Shown here: piece after piece, positions 1 through 11,940 of the stretch
Layout of the letters: each line of letters opens with the position of its first letter
Position numbering within the stretch: the stretch's first letter is position 1
From: Toxorhynchites rutilus septentrionalis
Lineage: Eukaryota > Arthropoda > Insecta > Diptera > Culicidae
DNA: 64,000 nt
Assembly (NCBI RefSeq): GCF_029784135.1
Contig: NC_073746.1
Span: 288,096,589 to 288,160,588, forward strand
Direction of reading: 5' to 3'
Notes under the pieces: model-generated
Told to the model about the DNA's origin: nothing
Seen by the model: only the letters and a program-made list of their open reading frames with translations
The model's database searches: none
Position numbers and translations under genes: made by a program

Positions 1-351
1 TCTCAGAGACACGTAATTTATTTTGTCGTTCTATTAAACCAACCAAATTGTCAGCGTTGTGGCCCCTTTCATTTAACACTACTGAAATTCGATATGTAGC
101 GCCATTTCGAGATCCATAAGGTCGGTTCAGGACCACCGGTCGAATTAAGACCACCTTACACTATTTCTTCCATCAGCACGATAATTGTTCGTTGTCTTCT
201 AAACGGGTAGATCTTGAATTGCAATATGTATTTATTCTCTCCAATGTCCGTAGAAAGAACATTTTGCATTTGCATATCGAACGCGTGATTTACACAAGCA
301 TCGCCGCTATGTGTGATATCAACATCCAAAAAGTCGAGAAATCGATGACTT
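1..351. other. Leading AT-rich segment, no gene recognised
   Basis: No coding or RNA feature is recognisable. The stretch from about 222 to 330 resembles the stretch after the neighbouring SINE (about 637 to 770), listed separately. Confidence 0.5.
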
Positions 352-770
352 TTTTACTTCTTCTTCTTTTCCTTCTTAAATGGCACTAACTTTCTAGAGG
401 ACCTTCGCCGTCTCAACGTACGATTACTTGCGTCATTTTTATTAGTACTTAGTTGAGTTTTCTATCCCAAATAACACGCCTTGAATGCATTCTGAGTGGC
501 AAGCTCTAGAATACGTGTGACCACAGTGCAAGACGGAGGTAATTTCTTTGACGAAAAATTCCCCTGACCAGAACGGAAATCGAACCCGAACCCCCGGCAT
601 GTTAGATGTTCCGCTAACCACTCGGAGCTTAAGATGCAATATTTCCTCGCTCCACAGTGCCCGTAGAACGAACGCTGCATTTGCACTTTGTGCGAACGAT
701 TCACGCGCGCCTGATTCGTAGCGATTAGCCGCTCATTGCTCATTGCACACTGCTCGTTATTGTCAACACG
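222..770 (+). repeat. Diverged direct repeat pair flanking a SINE
   Basis: The segments at about 222-330 and 637-770 share an interrupted match: both open with GCAATAT, then carry CCGTAGAA, GAAC and GCATTTGCA in the same order and spacing. They lie directly on either side of SINE copy 1. They may be two units of an older tandem repeat into which the SINE inserted. The alignment was made by eye and is imperfect. Confidence 0.4.
352..626 (-). mobile_element. tRNA-derived SINE, copy 1 (5'-truncated)
   Basis: On the minus strand this copy carries a pol III B box (GGTTCGATTTCC, diverged), then a tRNA-unrelated body, then a GAAGAAGAA-type tail near 355-371. The tRNA-like head stops just past the A box (CCGAGTGG on the minus strand), so the first bases are missing. 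It matches the copies at 16199, 23281 and 53612. No target-site duplication is visible. A functional tRNA is excluded because the sequence has no acceptor pairing and continues into a repeated body. Confidence 0.8.
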
Positions 771-1672
771 GTTAGATAAATATAGAAATGCACAGAACAA
801 ACGTGTATATGAAGTTAATCTACTCAATTCTATTGAGTTTCCAGAGAAATATAAAATATAAAAATATAAAAAGCTGGATTGAAATGATGTATACAAGATA
901 AGATATAATAACTAACGTAATTTATAAGACTAGATTTATAAATTTTATGGTTCTGGTCAGATGCGAAAAAATATTCAAAAACTATGCATGGGTTATACCT
1001 ATGATATAACCGCAAGGTTGACGTAGGACTGCCATTGACTTAACAATCATTTTTATTTTTCAAATAGCAATACCTCGGATGTTCCTCATTGGATACGATA
1101 TGATGATGATGATGAAGATGACCCACCTCATACCCCTACAAAGGTTTGAACTGGCCGATTTATCTAATAGATAGTATTAATATTTAACCAAATTAAGAGA
1201 ACAGTATTATAAAACCAAAATCAAAGCGAACTGACTCTATTGCAGGCATGAATTTCCATTAATCGAACATTATAAATAGGCAAAAACTGCAAAAGAAAAA
1301 CAATGCTCCTATCCGTATCGACATTAACATAATAATAATCTCAACTTCAGGCCCAACGTTTTTTTAAGGCATGTCAAGAAAATTTCCAACCCGGGAAGAT
1401 CCTTGACAGATTGGGAATTGAACCCAATATCTAAAAGTGTCTACTTAGAACATGATAGAGATCTGCCACAATTCAGAAATACTAGATACAACCATCCGAA
1501 AAAAAAGACAGTTTACGACAATTCTGAATGAGCTATCCCAATTCCAGTTTCCTCTTCAGACCCCTCATAAACATTTCATTAAGCATCAGTGTTCTGCCAG
1601 TGTTCACTTAACATAATACAGGCTCACCAAACGCGCGCGAGGCTCAAACTTCCGCCTTGTTAGCAAAATGAA
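716..1672. other. Repeat-poor AT-rich segment with one shared motif
   Basis: No gene is recognised. Positions 988-1030 hold a short self-complementary block (GGTTATA...TATAACC) followed by GACGTAGGACT. The same block is at 29592-29634, and GACGTAGGACT recurs elsewhere in the window. Confidence 0.45.
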
Positions 1673-1892
1673 TTCCGGAGTGTAAAAATGAATGGAGGTA
1701 TAAACGTACTGCCGACTTGAATGTATCTGCAATGCCGATTTTCCCAACTTCTTGGTTTCGGAATCTGTATTGGGAAAACACATTCCGGTTTGCAAAAATG
1801 TAAGCGAGTACAAAAGTACCCGCAGTTTGCATTTATTTCGCAATGTCGATTTCCCCTTGCCCCATGGTTTTGAAGTCTGTGTTAGGGAAACA
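1673..1892. repeat. Two-unit tandem repeat, period about 110 bp
   Basis: Unit starts at 1673 and 1783 share TTCCGG, a GCAATG(C/T)CGATTTYCCC block, TGGTTT and GTRTT(A/G)GGRAAA in the same order. The units are clearly diverged. Open frames across it on both strands are attributed to the repeat and not to a gene. Confidence 0.6.
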
Positions 1893-1938
1893 TCCATTCA
1901 TTTCGGCGATCATACCTCAATCGTGGCGCAATCATAAT

Positions 1939-2130
1939 TGAGTGGACTTCCGAGCGGCACTCGCTTATATACCGATTGGTGTGATTTCAATAGTCTGTTT
2001 TGAAAGCAATTTTAGGGCTATTGAAACATGTTGTTGGATCAAAAAGTAACAAGCATATAACGCGTAAACATTTTATCTTACGAATGAAGTGTTTATCATA
2101 CCAATTCGTTCAGTTGTCTAGGTGGTTTTA
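1939..2130 (+). repeat. Dispersed repeat, mate at 31187-31380
   Basis: About 190 bp match 31187-31380 in the same orientation with scattered mismatches. Both contain CGCTTATATACCGATTGGTG, a TTGAAAGCAATTTTA block and GAAGTGTTTATCATACC. The shared CTTATATACC could be a TATA box, so the family may be a promoter-bearing element, but no coding sequence follows. Confidence 0.7.
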
Positions 2131-2535
2131 ACTAGTGATGAAACGGATAGTGGTTTGGCCGGATATTCGGCTCTTTATTAGCAAATACAAAATTGAGAGA
2201 AACGGCATGTGACATGGTGGAAATAAAGTGTAAAATGTAAGAAAGAAATAAACACATTTTTAGATAAAAAATTTGAACGCAATTAAATTTTTCATTCAGA
2301 AAACGTATCCAATTTAACTTTGCGCAGTGGCGATATCGTAACCAATGAGGTAATACCGAGGTGCAATTATTGTTAATTGAAAATAAAATCATATTTAATA
2401 GTGCATCATGTTTTCTACAAGGGATTTAGAACAGTTTTATTCTAATAATGGTATTATATTATTACAAATAGATTTTTGTGAGTGTATTGAGATAATTCGA
2501 ATACTGGCCGAGTAATAGTAGGAATTATATGCAAT
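2131..2535. other. Spacer, nothing recognised
   Basis: AT-rich sequence without a recognisable gene or repeat family. It separates the 1939 repeat from the 3' end of the CR1-like element. Confidence 0.4.
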
Positions 2536-2645
2536 CAACAATCAATTGTTTATTGTTTATTTATTTGTTATCAACAGGCCTGAACAAGAGTGCCCTAATG
2601 ATATACTAAAATCTAACTTGAATTCTAATTAAATATCTTAAATAT

Positions 2646-5600
2646 CTAATATCTAAGGGCATTAGAAAAAATCCTTTTCAGATGTGGACGGGTCAAGTTA
2701 AAATCGTACGAAGTGTACGAGCGGTTGAAAACTCGGCACATACTTGAAACGGGTTCATTATACCCGTAATTAGTGCGTGAAGAGGGGACACAAATGAATG
2801 TATGAGAGCGCAAAGTTCGTGTCCTTATATTAAAATTAATTAATTGGAGAAGAGTAGAACAGTCGATGTTTGAGAGGATCAGGTCTGATACGAATATCGC
2901 TTTAGAGACGTCTCTACGTAGATTTAGTGAGTCTAGTCCAATTAAATTAGAGCAATTTTCATAATTTGGAAGATTTGAAGGATTGTTCCAAGGCAAATTT
3001 CGCAGAGCGAAACGAACGAATTTGCGTTGAATCGCTTCGATTCGCTGAACGCCATTTTGATAATAAGGCGACCATACCACACAAGCATACTCGAGGATTG
3101 AACGGACCAACGAACAATATAGAGACTTTAAACAATGTATGTCCCTGAAATCTTTCGTAACGCGAAAGATGAATCCTAGGACTCTGGATGCTTCACTGGT
3201 GATATAAGCTACGTGTTCTTTAAATGTTAACTTAGAATCGAGAATGACGCCAAGATCTTTGATGGTCATAACCCGGTTCACAATGACATTTCGTAATTTA
3301 TACGGGTAGGCAATAGCTGAACGTTTCCGCGAAAAGGTGATAATTGAGCATTTTGCTGGATTCAAAATCATCCTGTTGATGTCACACCATTCATCAAAAA
3401 TGTTGAGTTGCTGCTGTAGGTATGCTGCGTCATCAAGACAATTAACGGTGCAAAATAGTTTGAAATCATCCGCGTAAGAGAGTTTGTGGCTCTTCAGACA
3501 GAAATTAATATCGTTGAGGTAGAGTAGAAAGATGTAAGGGCCAAGGTGACTTCCTTGAGGTACGCCAGATGTAACTCGAAATGGAGAAGATACAGTGTCA
3601 CCGATTTTCACTGACATCACACGATCGGTCAGGTACGAACGTAGCCAGTTCAGAAAGTTGCCATGAAATCCAAGCCGTTGTAGTTTGGCGAAGGCAATTT
3701 CATGGTTTATCTTGTCAAATGCAGCTGAGAAATCTGTATACACAGCATCAATTTGTTGGCGTGACTGTAGAGAGCGAGCGATGAATGATGTATACAATAC
3801 TAGATTTGTGGATGTAGATCGTTTGGGAACGAAACCATGTTGTTCATCAGCGATGTAATTGCTGCTGGCATAGGAGATGTAGTCCAGAACTATCAGTTCA
3901 AAAAGTTTGGAAACCGAGCAAAGGCTAGCGATCCCTCTATAGTTATTGACATTTCTTTTGCAACCTTTTTTGAAGACCGGGAAAACAAAAGAATTTTTCC
4001 ATGCCTTTGGAAAAGTTCCACATGACAGTGATTGGCTGAACAGGAGACTCAAAGGCGACGATAGACTGCTGGAGCACTTTTTGTACACTATAGAAGGGAT
4101 ACCATCTGGTCCAGGATTTGTAGAATTTTTGATAACATGGCAGGCTTCTTGTACTCTGCTAGAACTTATAGCAGCAAATGTGCAAACAGACGGAAGGCAA
4201 GGTACATTTCTTATAGCTGCATCAATATGATCTTTGTCTAGGGTTTCACTGACGAAAACACTGCTGAATTGTTCCCTAAACAGTGAACAAATGGTATCCC
4301 TGTTCGAAGCCTCCACATTATTACGTGTCATCACAGTAGGAAGTCCAGACTCTTTCCTCTGTTCATCTACATACTTCCAGAAATCCTTCGGACTGATTCG
4401 TAGATTATCTTGAATACGATTTAAATTAACTCTAAATAATGTGTTATTTAACCATTTGTAGTTTTTGTTGGCGACGGAATAAAGTTTCCTCCAAAAAATC
4501 AGTACGGTATTTCGAATATTTCTTCAAAGAGTATCGTTTTTCTTTTCGAAGGCGTTTCAATTGGTAATTTGTCCAAGGTGGGTGAAGAGGATCCTTAGTT
4601 GTTTTCTTAGGAACAAACTGATCAATTGCATAGAGGATCACATGGGACATGGATGATGCGGCTTCCTCAATATCGCGGCCATTCAGAATATCATTCCAGT
4701 TAATGTTTGAGAAGAAACGATTCATCAGTGGGAAATTCGATTTACGATAGTTGTAATGAGTTGATTCGATGGTGTTTGCAAAATCGGGCGGAGACGATTC
4801 AAGTAATGATACCAGAAGCGGAGGATGGTGGCGACACATTTTCACTAAAGCGGAGGGATCTGATGTTACAGTCGCATTGTGGACCATCTCTGAATTAACG
4901 AAGCATAGATCGAGAATACCATTGTTGTGATTCAAGATTCCGTTCATTTGGTACCAATCAGCAGTACTGTATCCGTCCAGTAGACTTTCTGTCATACGGT
5001 TCATAGAGGAGCACGAGGAATTAGGATATAAGTAATTGGATGTGCTTCGAATCCAGCTAATACCAGGTAGATTAAAATCGCCAAGAAGTAAGATGTTGTC
5101 ATTTAGTTTCATTTGATTCCTTATCCAAATAATTGATGAGATGTACGTATCTATTACTGCAGAGTCGTTCACACGATTCGGAGGAATGTATGCAATACCA
5201 ATATAAGTAGAATGGCTATGAAACGTTACGGCAACCCATATTTGTTGCACACTATGGCCATTTGGAGGAATTAATTCACGCGAGATGAATTTCGATCTAA
5301 CAGCTAACAAAACACCACCGCCAGTGAGTTTGCAACTATTCTCAGCAGATCGATCAAGACGGTACACTATGTAACAAGATCCAAACAATTGTTGCGACAG
5401 TGTGTTGCTATTGAGCCATGTTTCAGTAAAGACGATGATATCGTATGAAGCATCGGAGTAACAGCTAGGCAGTAATCGGCGATAGATGTGTTCATTCCAC
5501 CGACGTTCTGATAATAAATTACAATGTTGTGATCTATACAAGTGACGCTCGCACTTGACGCTGATTTTGACGAGGCTGAAGGGCGCGCGTTCTCTGAACA

Positions 5601-5657
5601 TGTTGAACCGGATCCTTGTTCATCATTTGACCAACAATTGAGGTTGTAGGGTTGCAT
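2646..5657 (-). pseudogene. ORF2: AP endonuclease and reverse transcriptase, broken
   Basis: In an active element this protein nicks target DNA and reverse-transcribes the element RNA at the nick. The frame opens at 5657 inside the end of ORF1 and soon shows the endonuclease start (IVIYYQNVGGMNT). It shifts frame near 5465 and continues with IVFTETWLNSN, LLGDFNLPG and the rest of the endonuclease. A second one-base shift lies near 4490-4500, just before an NYKWLN segment. The reverse transcriptase then runs to 2646 with NPGPDGIP, FTDFSAAFDKINH-like residues, SGVPQGSHLGP, the catalytic YADD (YADDFKLF) and a C-terminal thumb region. The two shifts make the copy non-functional, although the YADD box is intact. 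Confidence 0.85.
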
Positions 5658-7150
5658 AAAAAAATACCTTGAGCGTTATCAGAATGCGGCTGAGCGGTTG
5701 CCCGAGGCTGATTATTTGAGGTTGATGCAATGAGACGAGGTGATTTTTGCTGTACAGTTTGGATTGTCATTGGATTACGAATTACGAAAAGAGTGATTGA
5801 TACTCCAACTGGCCAAAAGTCGGGAGAGGTAATCGCATTTTCGATAAACTCGGGGACTCCTAATTTGAATGAAATGAATGATGATGGGATGTTGTCTTCC
5901 CTATTTTGCCGAACCAGCTTGTGACACCGAATAATAGAAGGATCACAAGCGCATTTCCCAGAAATAAATTGAATTATGTTTTTCGGAGATTCGGAAGGTG
6001 AGAACCGGGTGAGATAAAACCAGTTTGACGGTTTCGTGACCGGTACAACGGAGAGCGTAGGAAGAGTATTCGTAGTCGTGTAATTCCTGTGCACATTCTG
6101 GTCGTCCCTAGCATTACCTGCATTTGCTACCAATGATGGCGAATGATGAGCAAGACATGGCATTACAGTTGAGCTCTCCGATCTCACATCGGGTACGTTG
6201 CTATTAAATATGACGGTGGAATTCGAAGCACTTCTGACAATGGATGGTCCAGTCGGTGCGAGCAGGTTGTTAGTTCGATCGGACATGACGATATGAATCG
6301 GCGACGATGGTGTAGAACAGGCTGCGTTGGTCTTGTCGCTAGCAGTCGTCGTGCCTGGTATCGGTTGAAAGTGAATGAGAGACGTAGTATCGCGACCAGC
6401 TTCGGCTGTGCATATACTATGTAGAACGTTACCTGTGAAACTAGTTGAAGTAGCCAGCACAGGCGAAGATGAACGGTGCACATATGTTGCTATTACAGCT
6501 GAGTTAAGTATTCGTTCGGAAACAGCTGTAGTATCGTTGAAAGTTGTAGCAGTAGTTGAAGATGCTAGCTCAAGGGGAGAAGTTGACGGACTCGCTACTG
6601 TTGATCTGTTGATAGCACTTTCGATGGCGCAACCGGTGCTTGTTGCGCAAAAAGTAGAAACGGCTGGAGTTTCCTCGGCGATGTTCATCAGATCCGAAGT
6701 GTTGACGGAAGCATCAGTACGCATTCTTTTCTCCATACGAGTAGTAATGAGTTGCGGTGAAGATCCGCTGCTGGTGCGATTGCGTTTATTATGGTCACCC
6801 GAAACAGAGTCGGCAGAAAACGATTCAAATACATTGGTGAATTCAAATTGCAGATTATTGATCTCCTCATTGAATGCGTTTGCATCGATAGTAGCATTGG
6901 TATGAGGAGGGCGGTTACAGCAACTAGCTCGGGGAATATTTTCTCCATATGCACGGCATAAAGAACGGGTCACATCGATTTGAGCCCCGACCAATTTCAT
7001 GATCGAAGATAAACGAGCGAAGATCAGATTCAACATTGGGTCTCTTTGCTCTACGCCGACTGGCGAATCACGACACTGGGGGCATAGCCAAACAGCACCG
7101 ACACAATTGCGGATAATTTTCTGCTGATTACCCGAATTAATTATTTTCAT
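5534..7150 (-). pseudogene. ORF1: gag-like nucleic-acid-binding protein of the CR1-like element
   Basis: ORF1 proteins of this class coat the element RNA and aid strand transfer. The frame is open for about 540 codons. Its first ATG is at 7150; a longer frame start at 7165 is a TTG codon. Near the N terminus VWLCPQC resembles the last part of a PHD-type zinc finger. The preceding cysteine pairs are not in this frame, so the 5' end is probably shifted or lost. The middle is long and Ser/Thr-rich. The C-terminal third (from WFYLTRF through FISFKLGVPE to WPVGVSI) resembles the conserved domain of CR1/L2 ORF1 proteins. It overlaps the ORF2 start by about 120 bp. Confidence 0.7.
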
Positions 7151-7259
7151 TGAGATTGTGAACAAACTTAGAACTGTCTTCAGGGATGATAGTCTGAGAA
7201 GTGGTACACATACTTCGCAACAAATCTAAATTGTTATGATCGGCGACAAATTCACTAAT

Positions 7260-8938
7260 TTAAAGACTTAATAACTGTTAGGCTTGGTGGAGAAGTGCGT
7301 TGGGCGTTGGGGAGAATTTTCTCAAAAAGGCCTGGTTTAGATAGCTTATCATCAACACGAATGAACAGTCAGAGGTGCAACGAAGTACTTCAGAATCATC
7401 TACTGCTGTTTTTGCATCAAAAACAATGTGATAATTGGGTAATTTGACAACAATTCATAAAATCTGGAAGGTCATTGCATGGTTCAATGAATAGGGGCTT
7501 CAGATTTTGGACTTGTCAGCTTGTTTACCAAATCAAAATCCTGTCAGGAACTTATGAAGGGTGATCAGACGAATAGTAGATGCAGCTTACAAGCAGTATG
7601 AGTGATTTGAAGAGCTTAAACGAGAAGTATACTCTGCGTAGAACGAGATACCCACTATAACAAGGCGCAGCTTGGTCGTAACCTCCTCGAATGGGTTATT
7701 TCAACTGATTCAGAACTAAAGATGACCTACGAATTGAAAACTCATCGTAATCTATGTTAAATTGACGTTAATTCTGTAAAGAAGTGAGAGTTTTTCCATC
7801 TGTTTCTATAGTTATGAAACACTGGAATTCTAGTTTTTTGAATGTTTCGCGCCTGAACACAACAATAAAGTTCAAATGACCAGTCTTATAAATGAAGATA
7901 AATAGTTATTGTACTCTACACTATATACATCAATTCAACCGACTTCTTACATTTCTCTGGAAACTCAGAAAAAATGAGTGGTTCTATAGTTGTGAAACGC
8001 AGTGTATAATGCTATTCTCACTTTCGTCTAAAGCTAATTGAATCGGTGCGTATCCGTGAATCCGTATTTGAATTATCTGTGTTGAGAGTACGTAACGTTA
8101 AATTCCGATTCTGGAACTTAGTATTCAATCCGAATCTTTAATCTGAATTTTCATGATCTGGAATCTGGAATCAGAGATCCGTAATCTGAAATCATTTCAT
8201 ATTTCCTTTCATATTGAAACTCGTGTAAAAGTTCATATTCAAGTATGTTTGCTGTTAATCCGAAATATAATTGAAGTATAAAAACAAAACAAATTTTCTC
8301 ACTCTAACGAGAAATCTGTTTCACGACGGCAGATAGAGACGCAAAATCTCCGAGATCGTGTATTATCATATTTGAACACGTAAATTTAGCGAACCATTAT
8401 TTTCTTTTGCTTCCGCTTTCGGCAATTCCAGTGCAAAAGTTAAACACGATTGAAACGATAAAATGATGAAAAAGCGAAACTCCTTCTCAGTGATGACTCT
8501 CTAATGGCGCTCAAGTTTCGCAAACTCAATTCTCCGTCCCGGACCGGACGCGACTCATCCTGCTAATTACCTTCGGCCTGTGGTCAACAACAAAGCAAGG
8601 AAACAGTAAATTATGCATCTTCTGCTTTGCGCTGAATTTCCTAACGAACAAGATCACATTTCCCCCTCTTCCCCACGGAACACCTTTACAGATTGAACAA
8701 TGCTTCCTTTTCTCTTCCCATGCTCCCGCCGGGTCGTTTCTTTTGGTTTTGTGCGTAATTATCGCCTTCGCACCATCATATCTCCGACCGAAACGGATCC
8801 GGCCAGCAAGAGCAGCGGAAGAAGCAAACCACAGTGAAAACGGCTCGGTTCGCCGCGCGAATCCATTTATAGGCTCGTAATTCAATTAGAGGGTAGCAAA
8901 ACTTTCGGCGTATGTTTCGCGCCGCACACTACACTTAC
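7260..8938 (-). other. Ptpmeg2: Presumed intron downstream of the host exon
   Basis: No further exon is recognisable between the donor at 8938 and the retrotransposon. Short imperfect repeats occur (TTCTATAGTT.TGAAAC at about 7804 and 7982; runs of AATCTG near 8130-8190). A 119-codon minus-strand frame at 8526-8885 has no recognisable domain and lies directly 3' of the splice donor, so it is taken as intronic. Confidence 0.5.
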
Positions 8939-9172
8939 CAGCATCGTAAACTTCCCCGTCTCGAGTTCCGTCCGCAGCGGGTCGTTAAGCGGATCGAATC
9001 CGTACAGTTCTTCGCGTTGACGGATCAGCTCGTGCTGTTCGTAGAGCGCCACGGCCCGGGGAATGTCGAATTTGCGTGCCAGCAGGAACTTGGTCGCGAT
9101 CGCCGGTGTGACCACCTTTCGGTGCGGGTCGCTGCTGGAACTGTTTATCAGATCTATGAACTGCTTCACCGC
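8939..9172 (-). CDS. Ptpmeg2: Internal coding exon of PTP-MEG2 (PTPN9-type) tyrosine phosphatase
   Basis: PTP-MEG2 proteins join an N-terminal CRAL-TRIO lipid-binding domain, which targets them to secretory vesicle membranes, to a C-terminal tyrosine phosphatase domain. The exon encodes 78 residues, from AVKQFIDLIN through ATKFLLARKFD, ALYEQHE and LRTELETGKFTML. The KFL.ARKFD helix, the LYEQHE/REELYGFDPL stretch and the LRTELETGKFT motif match the start of the CRAL-TRIO region of PTPN9 proteins. Boundaries are set by splice signals on the minus strand: acceptor CTCTCTCCCACAG ending at 9173 and donor GTAAGT beginning at 8938. Both junctions are phase 0. The phosphatase domain is not in this window and must lie beyond base 1. 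Other Sec14-like proteins are the main alternative. Confidence 0.75.
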
Positions 9173-9616
9173 CTGTGGGAGAGAGATGAAGATGAAAATA
9201 CAGAAATTAATTGAAATTGAAATTTACGAAGATGAATTCATGATTGTTATCTAATAAGCGTGATATAATTGTTGGCGGGTGTCATTTGAAACAACGCGGT
9301 GTTCCTGTTTATTGCAAATTTTCTCACGAAAATAAGAAATCGTAATTGCTGTCCACTATGTAAGGTGATTGAAAATTTATATCACTTTCACGAAAATTAT
9401 GGACAGTTATTTCAACTGGCAATTAACAACTACCCATGATAGACGCAAAGTTGTTGTGGGTTGCAACATTTAAAAGTTTGAACGCACGTTTGCACGCCTG
9501 TCTAGCTAATTAAACTTTCCATCTTGATGCGGCACGCCGAGCTATACGTCTTCGTCCCAATCGTGGCGTTGCATCTGTGTTTTCCGCTCTGTCTGCAGTA
9601 GGATTGTAGAGGAAAT
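9173..9616 (-). other. Intron immediately upstream of the host exon
   Basis: The stretch holds the polypyrimidine tract and acceptor for the 8939-9172 exon, then AT-rich sequence with no recognised repeat. Any intron containing the candidate exon at 49727 would be about 40 kb long. Confidence 0.5.
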
Positions 9617-9799
9617 GGGGGTAAGACGGACATGTTAAGAAGAACTTCAATTATATCTTTGGAAACTTATGTTTTCCAAAACTTAAAAGCAGTTTATTAC
9701 AGTTCAACATACTGGTTTTCGAAATAATTGGCCAAATGTTTTATAAAAATGTGTTTTTCCATGTTTTTTACTGAAATTAAAACAAGCCTAAAAGAAAAG

Positions 9800-10720
9800 G
9801 AAAAAAAGTGACCCTCGAATTTTCAAAGCGAACTTGATTAAAAATGTTGATTCCCACGAAAAACTACCATGTGCAAAATATCAGCTCAATCGGACTTTAT
9901 TCACCGTTTTGTCTCAAAATCCGAACATTTAAGCTTTTTTGGCCATTAAACAGTGTCTCATTACTCAAAATAGTACTTTTTCGCGAAGTTAATGTGGTTT
10001 TTGGATACAATAGAGCCTTTTCTTTCGTTTGGCTACCATAAAATTAATTTAAAAATTCATATTCATGGTGAAAAACTACAAATATGTTTGATTGCATTTG
10101 TCTCAAATTCCGAACACCCAAAATGCATTTAAAAAAACATAACTTTTGAACTACTAGACCAATTCAGATGATCGTTATATCAAATCAAAGCGAATTAGCT
10201 ATTCTTTTACGGGAAAATATAACAATCCCAAAAATTTGGATATTGTGCTTCGAAACTTGATTCAATTTCCGAATTTGCTAACGCAAACATTTTATCACTG
10301 GTTTTGACAGTCACTTTTTTACAAATGCTCAGTATTTTAAGTTGTATACAGTATCGATATCCGTGAATGATGTTAGAATGAAGCCTACACCACAAAGAAT
10401 GTCAGGGTATTTATTATTTAATTATTGAAAATATTAAAGTTCAGTAAATTTGCATTTAAAAATTAAGTGTTCGGAATTTGAGACTGTTCGAAATTTGAGA
10501 CAAAACGGGACTAGTGTCGCACAGCGATCAAAGTTTGAGTTTTTTGAAAACCGAAAAATTACCCAAGGGGAAGTAAAGGAAATCGTGGTTTTCGAATTTT
10601 TTTTTGATGCCAAATGTCTTCAAATTGCATGAAACGTCATCTCGAAATTTTTTTTTGTCAACACTTTGTGACTTAGTCGTGGAAGTGATTATGGATGTGA
10701 TTGTCCATTTCAACCTCACC
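9800..10720 (+). repeat. Dispersed repeat family, relatives at 47643-48047 and 54800-55100
   Basis: The flanks of the 9904-10508 inverted repeat match about 54840-55080 in the same orientation: both have AATGTTGATTCCC, a CTTTATT block, GTTTGAGTTTTTTGAAAACC, an ACCCAA block and TTGATGCCAAATGT. The 47643-48047 hAT-type MITE is a more diverged relative. This suggests these blocks are decayed copies of that hAT MITE family. Confidence 0.55.
9904..10508. mobile_element. 605-bp inverted-repeat insertion (MITE-like)
   Basis: The ends are CCGTTTTGTCTCAAA at 9904 and its inverse TTTGAGACAAAACGG ending at 10508; an extra copy of the CTCAAATTCCGAACA motif lies near 10104. The related repeat at about 54930-54945 continues uninterrupted across the equivalent point (CTTTATTTACTATTGTCGC), so it acts as an empty site. 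The target duplication is short or decayed, and the superfamily is not assigned. Confidence 0.55.
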
Positions 10721-11400
10721 AATGTAATTATTTCAATAATTTAAATTTATCAATTAGGAATGAATTTACTTTTCTGCAAATGCCTAATATCGCTTCTCTG
10801 TCAACTCACAAACCGAAATATAACCATCAGCGAATTCATTTTGCAATTAAGCCACTCAAAATGCTCAATATCGATTGCCGCAAAAATTACATCCACACGC
10901 GGAATCATGTTCGATTTTCGGTTTTTGCTTCTCTATTCCACTTTTAATTAGTATTTATTGTCCTAGGATGGTTGAAATGTTATAGAATAACATGTAGAAG
11001 GGGTTCCCATCAACAGAGATTTGAAATTCATAATGCAACTACACCCATACCTCGCTTTATGGCCATGATACGTTCCATTAAAATTGGCCGCAAAGCGAAA
11101 AGCCGTATGAGGAATCAACTATTCTATTACAAATTCAATGGGATCGGATCCAAATTTATTAAATATGTAACATGGTTTAACATGCAAAATGCACTTTATC
11201 TTTTCATTTCATTTAAATCAAAAATACATACAAGTACATATATTTGTACAAAAAAAAAAATAACAGATTCCAAAAATAAACAATAATTCATAAACAAAAA
11301 ATTAAACAACTTCATGTTACATAAAATAATAGGAGTACCGGTAAATTTCTTCTTTTTTTTTCAAAAAATAATGCTTTATTCTGCAAATATGGTTACAAAT

Positions 11401-11726
11401 TTAATATTCAAAGTATTGCCCATCGCTAGTCACAACTTTTTCCCATCTTTCTGGCAATTCACAGATCTCCGATCACAGAACCCCGAATCGATCCAATTTT
11501 TGACTTCATCAAAATTGGAGAAGTGCTGGTCAACCAGGCCATGTTGCACCGATCGAAAAAGGTAGTAATCGGACGGAGCAATGTCTGGAGAATAAGGCGG
11601 CGTTTCCAAGTATGTTTTGACAAGTTTCGCGACATGCGGCCGAGCATTGTCGTGCTGCAAAATAACTTTATCGTGTCTTTGCTCGTATTGTGGTCGTTTT
11701 TCCTTGATCGATAAATGACAAAACAT
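11401..11726 (-). pseudogene. Mariner transposase C-terminal fragment
   Basis: The fragment holds the second and third catalytic regions of a D,D34D mariner transposase: LQHDNARPH, then PYSPDIAPSDYYLF, then a C-terminal segment. The spacer between these is about nine residues shorter than normal, so a small in-frame deletion is likely. A one-base shift near 11460 moves the ending (ELPERWEKVV...GQYFEY) into another frame, which stops at 11401. The N-terminal DNA-binding half is absent. It sits inside the CACCCATACC element. Confidence 0.85.
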
Positions 11727-11730
11727 GAGT

Positions 11731-11940
11731 ATTTTTGATTCGAATGAAAGTGTGTATTACGTTTGGGTTAGAGGAAATATGAGTTTTCCACAGCAATTGG
11801 GAATTTTTTGACTCAAGCGTAACTTTTGAAAAGGGTGTATCGATTTGAGTAAGAGAAATCTTTGATAATTTATATCTCAAAAACTATGACTCGTACCGAA
11901 ATAGTGTCTTAGAAAGAGTTATAGAGTATTGATGGTTGAA
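11731..11940 (+). repeat. Repeat, inverted mate at 27813-28040
   Basis: The complement of this stretch matches 27813-28040 over about 200 bp: AACTCTTTCT.AGACACTATTTCGGTACGA, then CAATTGCTGTGGAAAACTCATAT, read in shorter blocks. In both places it lies beside or within a CACCCATACC element, so it is probably a component of an insertion shared by that family. Confidence 0.65.

Larger units (their letters stand above)
2536..7165 (-). mobile_element. CR1-like non-LTR retrotransposon, inactive
   Basis: Two overlapping open frames in non-LTR order run on the minus strand: a gag-like ORF1 and an endonuclease plus reverse transcriptase ORF2. The 3' end after the ORF2 stop runs into a simple AAATAAAC/AATTGATTG-type tail near 2540-2575 instead of a long poly-A, which fits CR1-type elements. 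ORF1 shows half of a PHD-like zinc finger and a C-terminal domain resembling CR1/L2 ORF1 proteins. ORF2 has frameshifts near 5465 and 4495. The 5' boundary is not resolved and no target-site duplication was found. Clade assignment is by eye; jockey-related groups are the alternative. Confidence 0.8.

Noticed and set aside
8526..8885. 119-codon frame downstream of the host exon as a further exon
   Set aside because: It begins directly behind a strong GTAAGT donor and lacks any CRAL-TRIO or phosphatase motif, so it is intronic.
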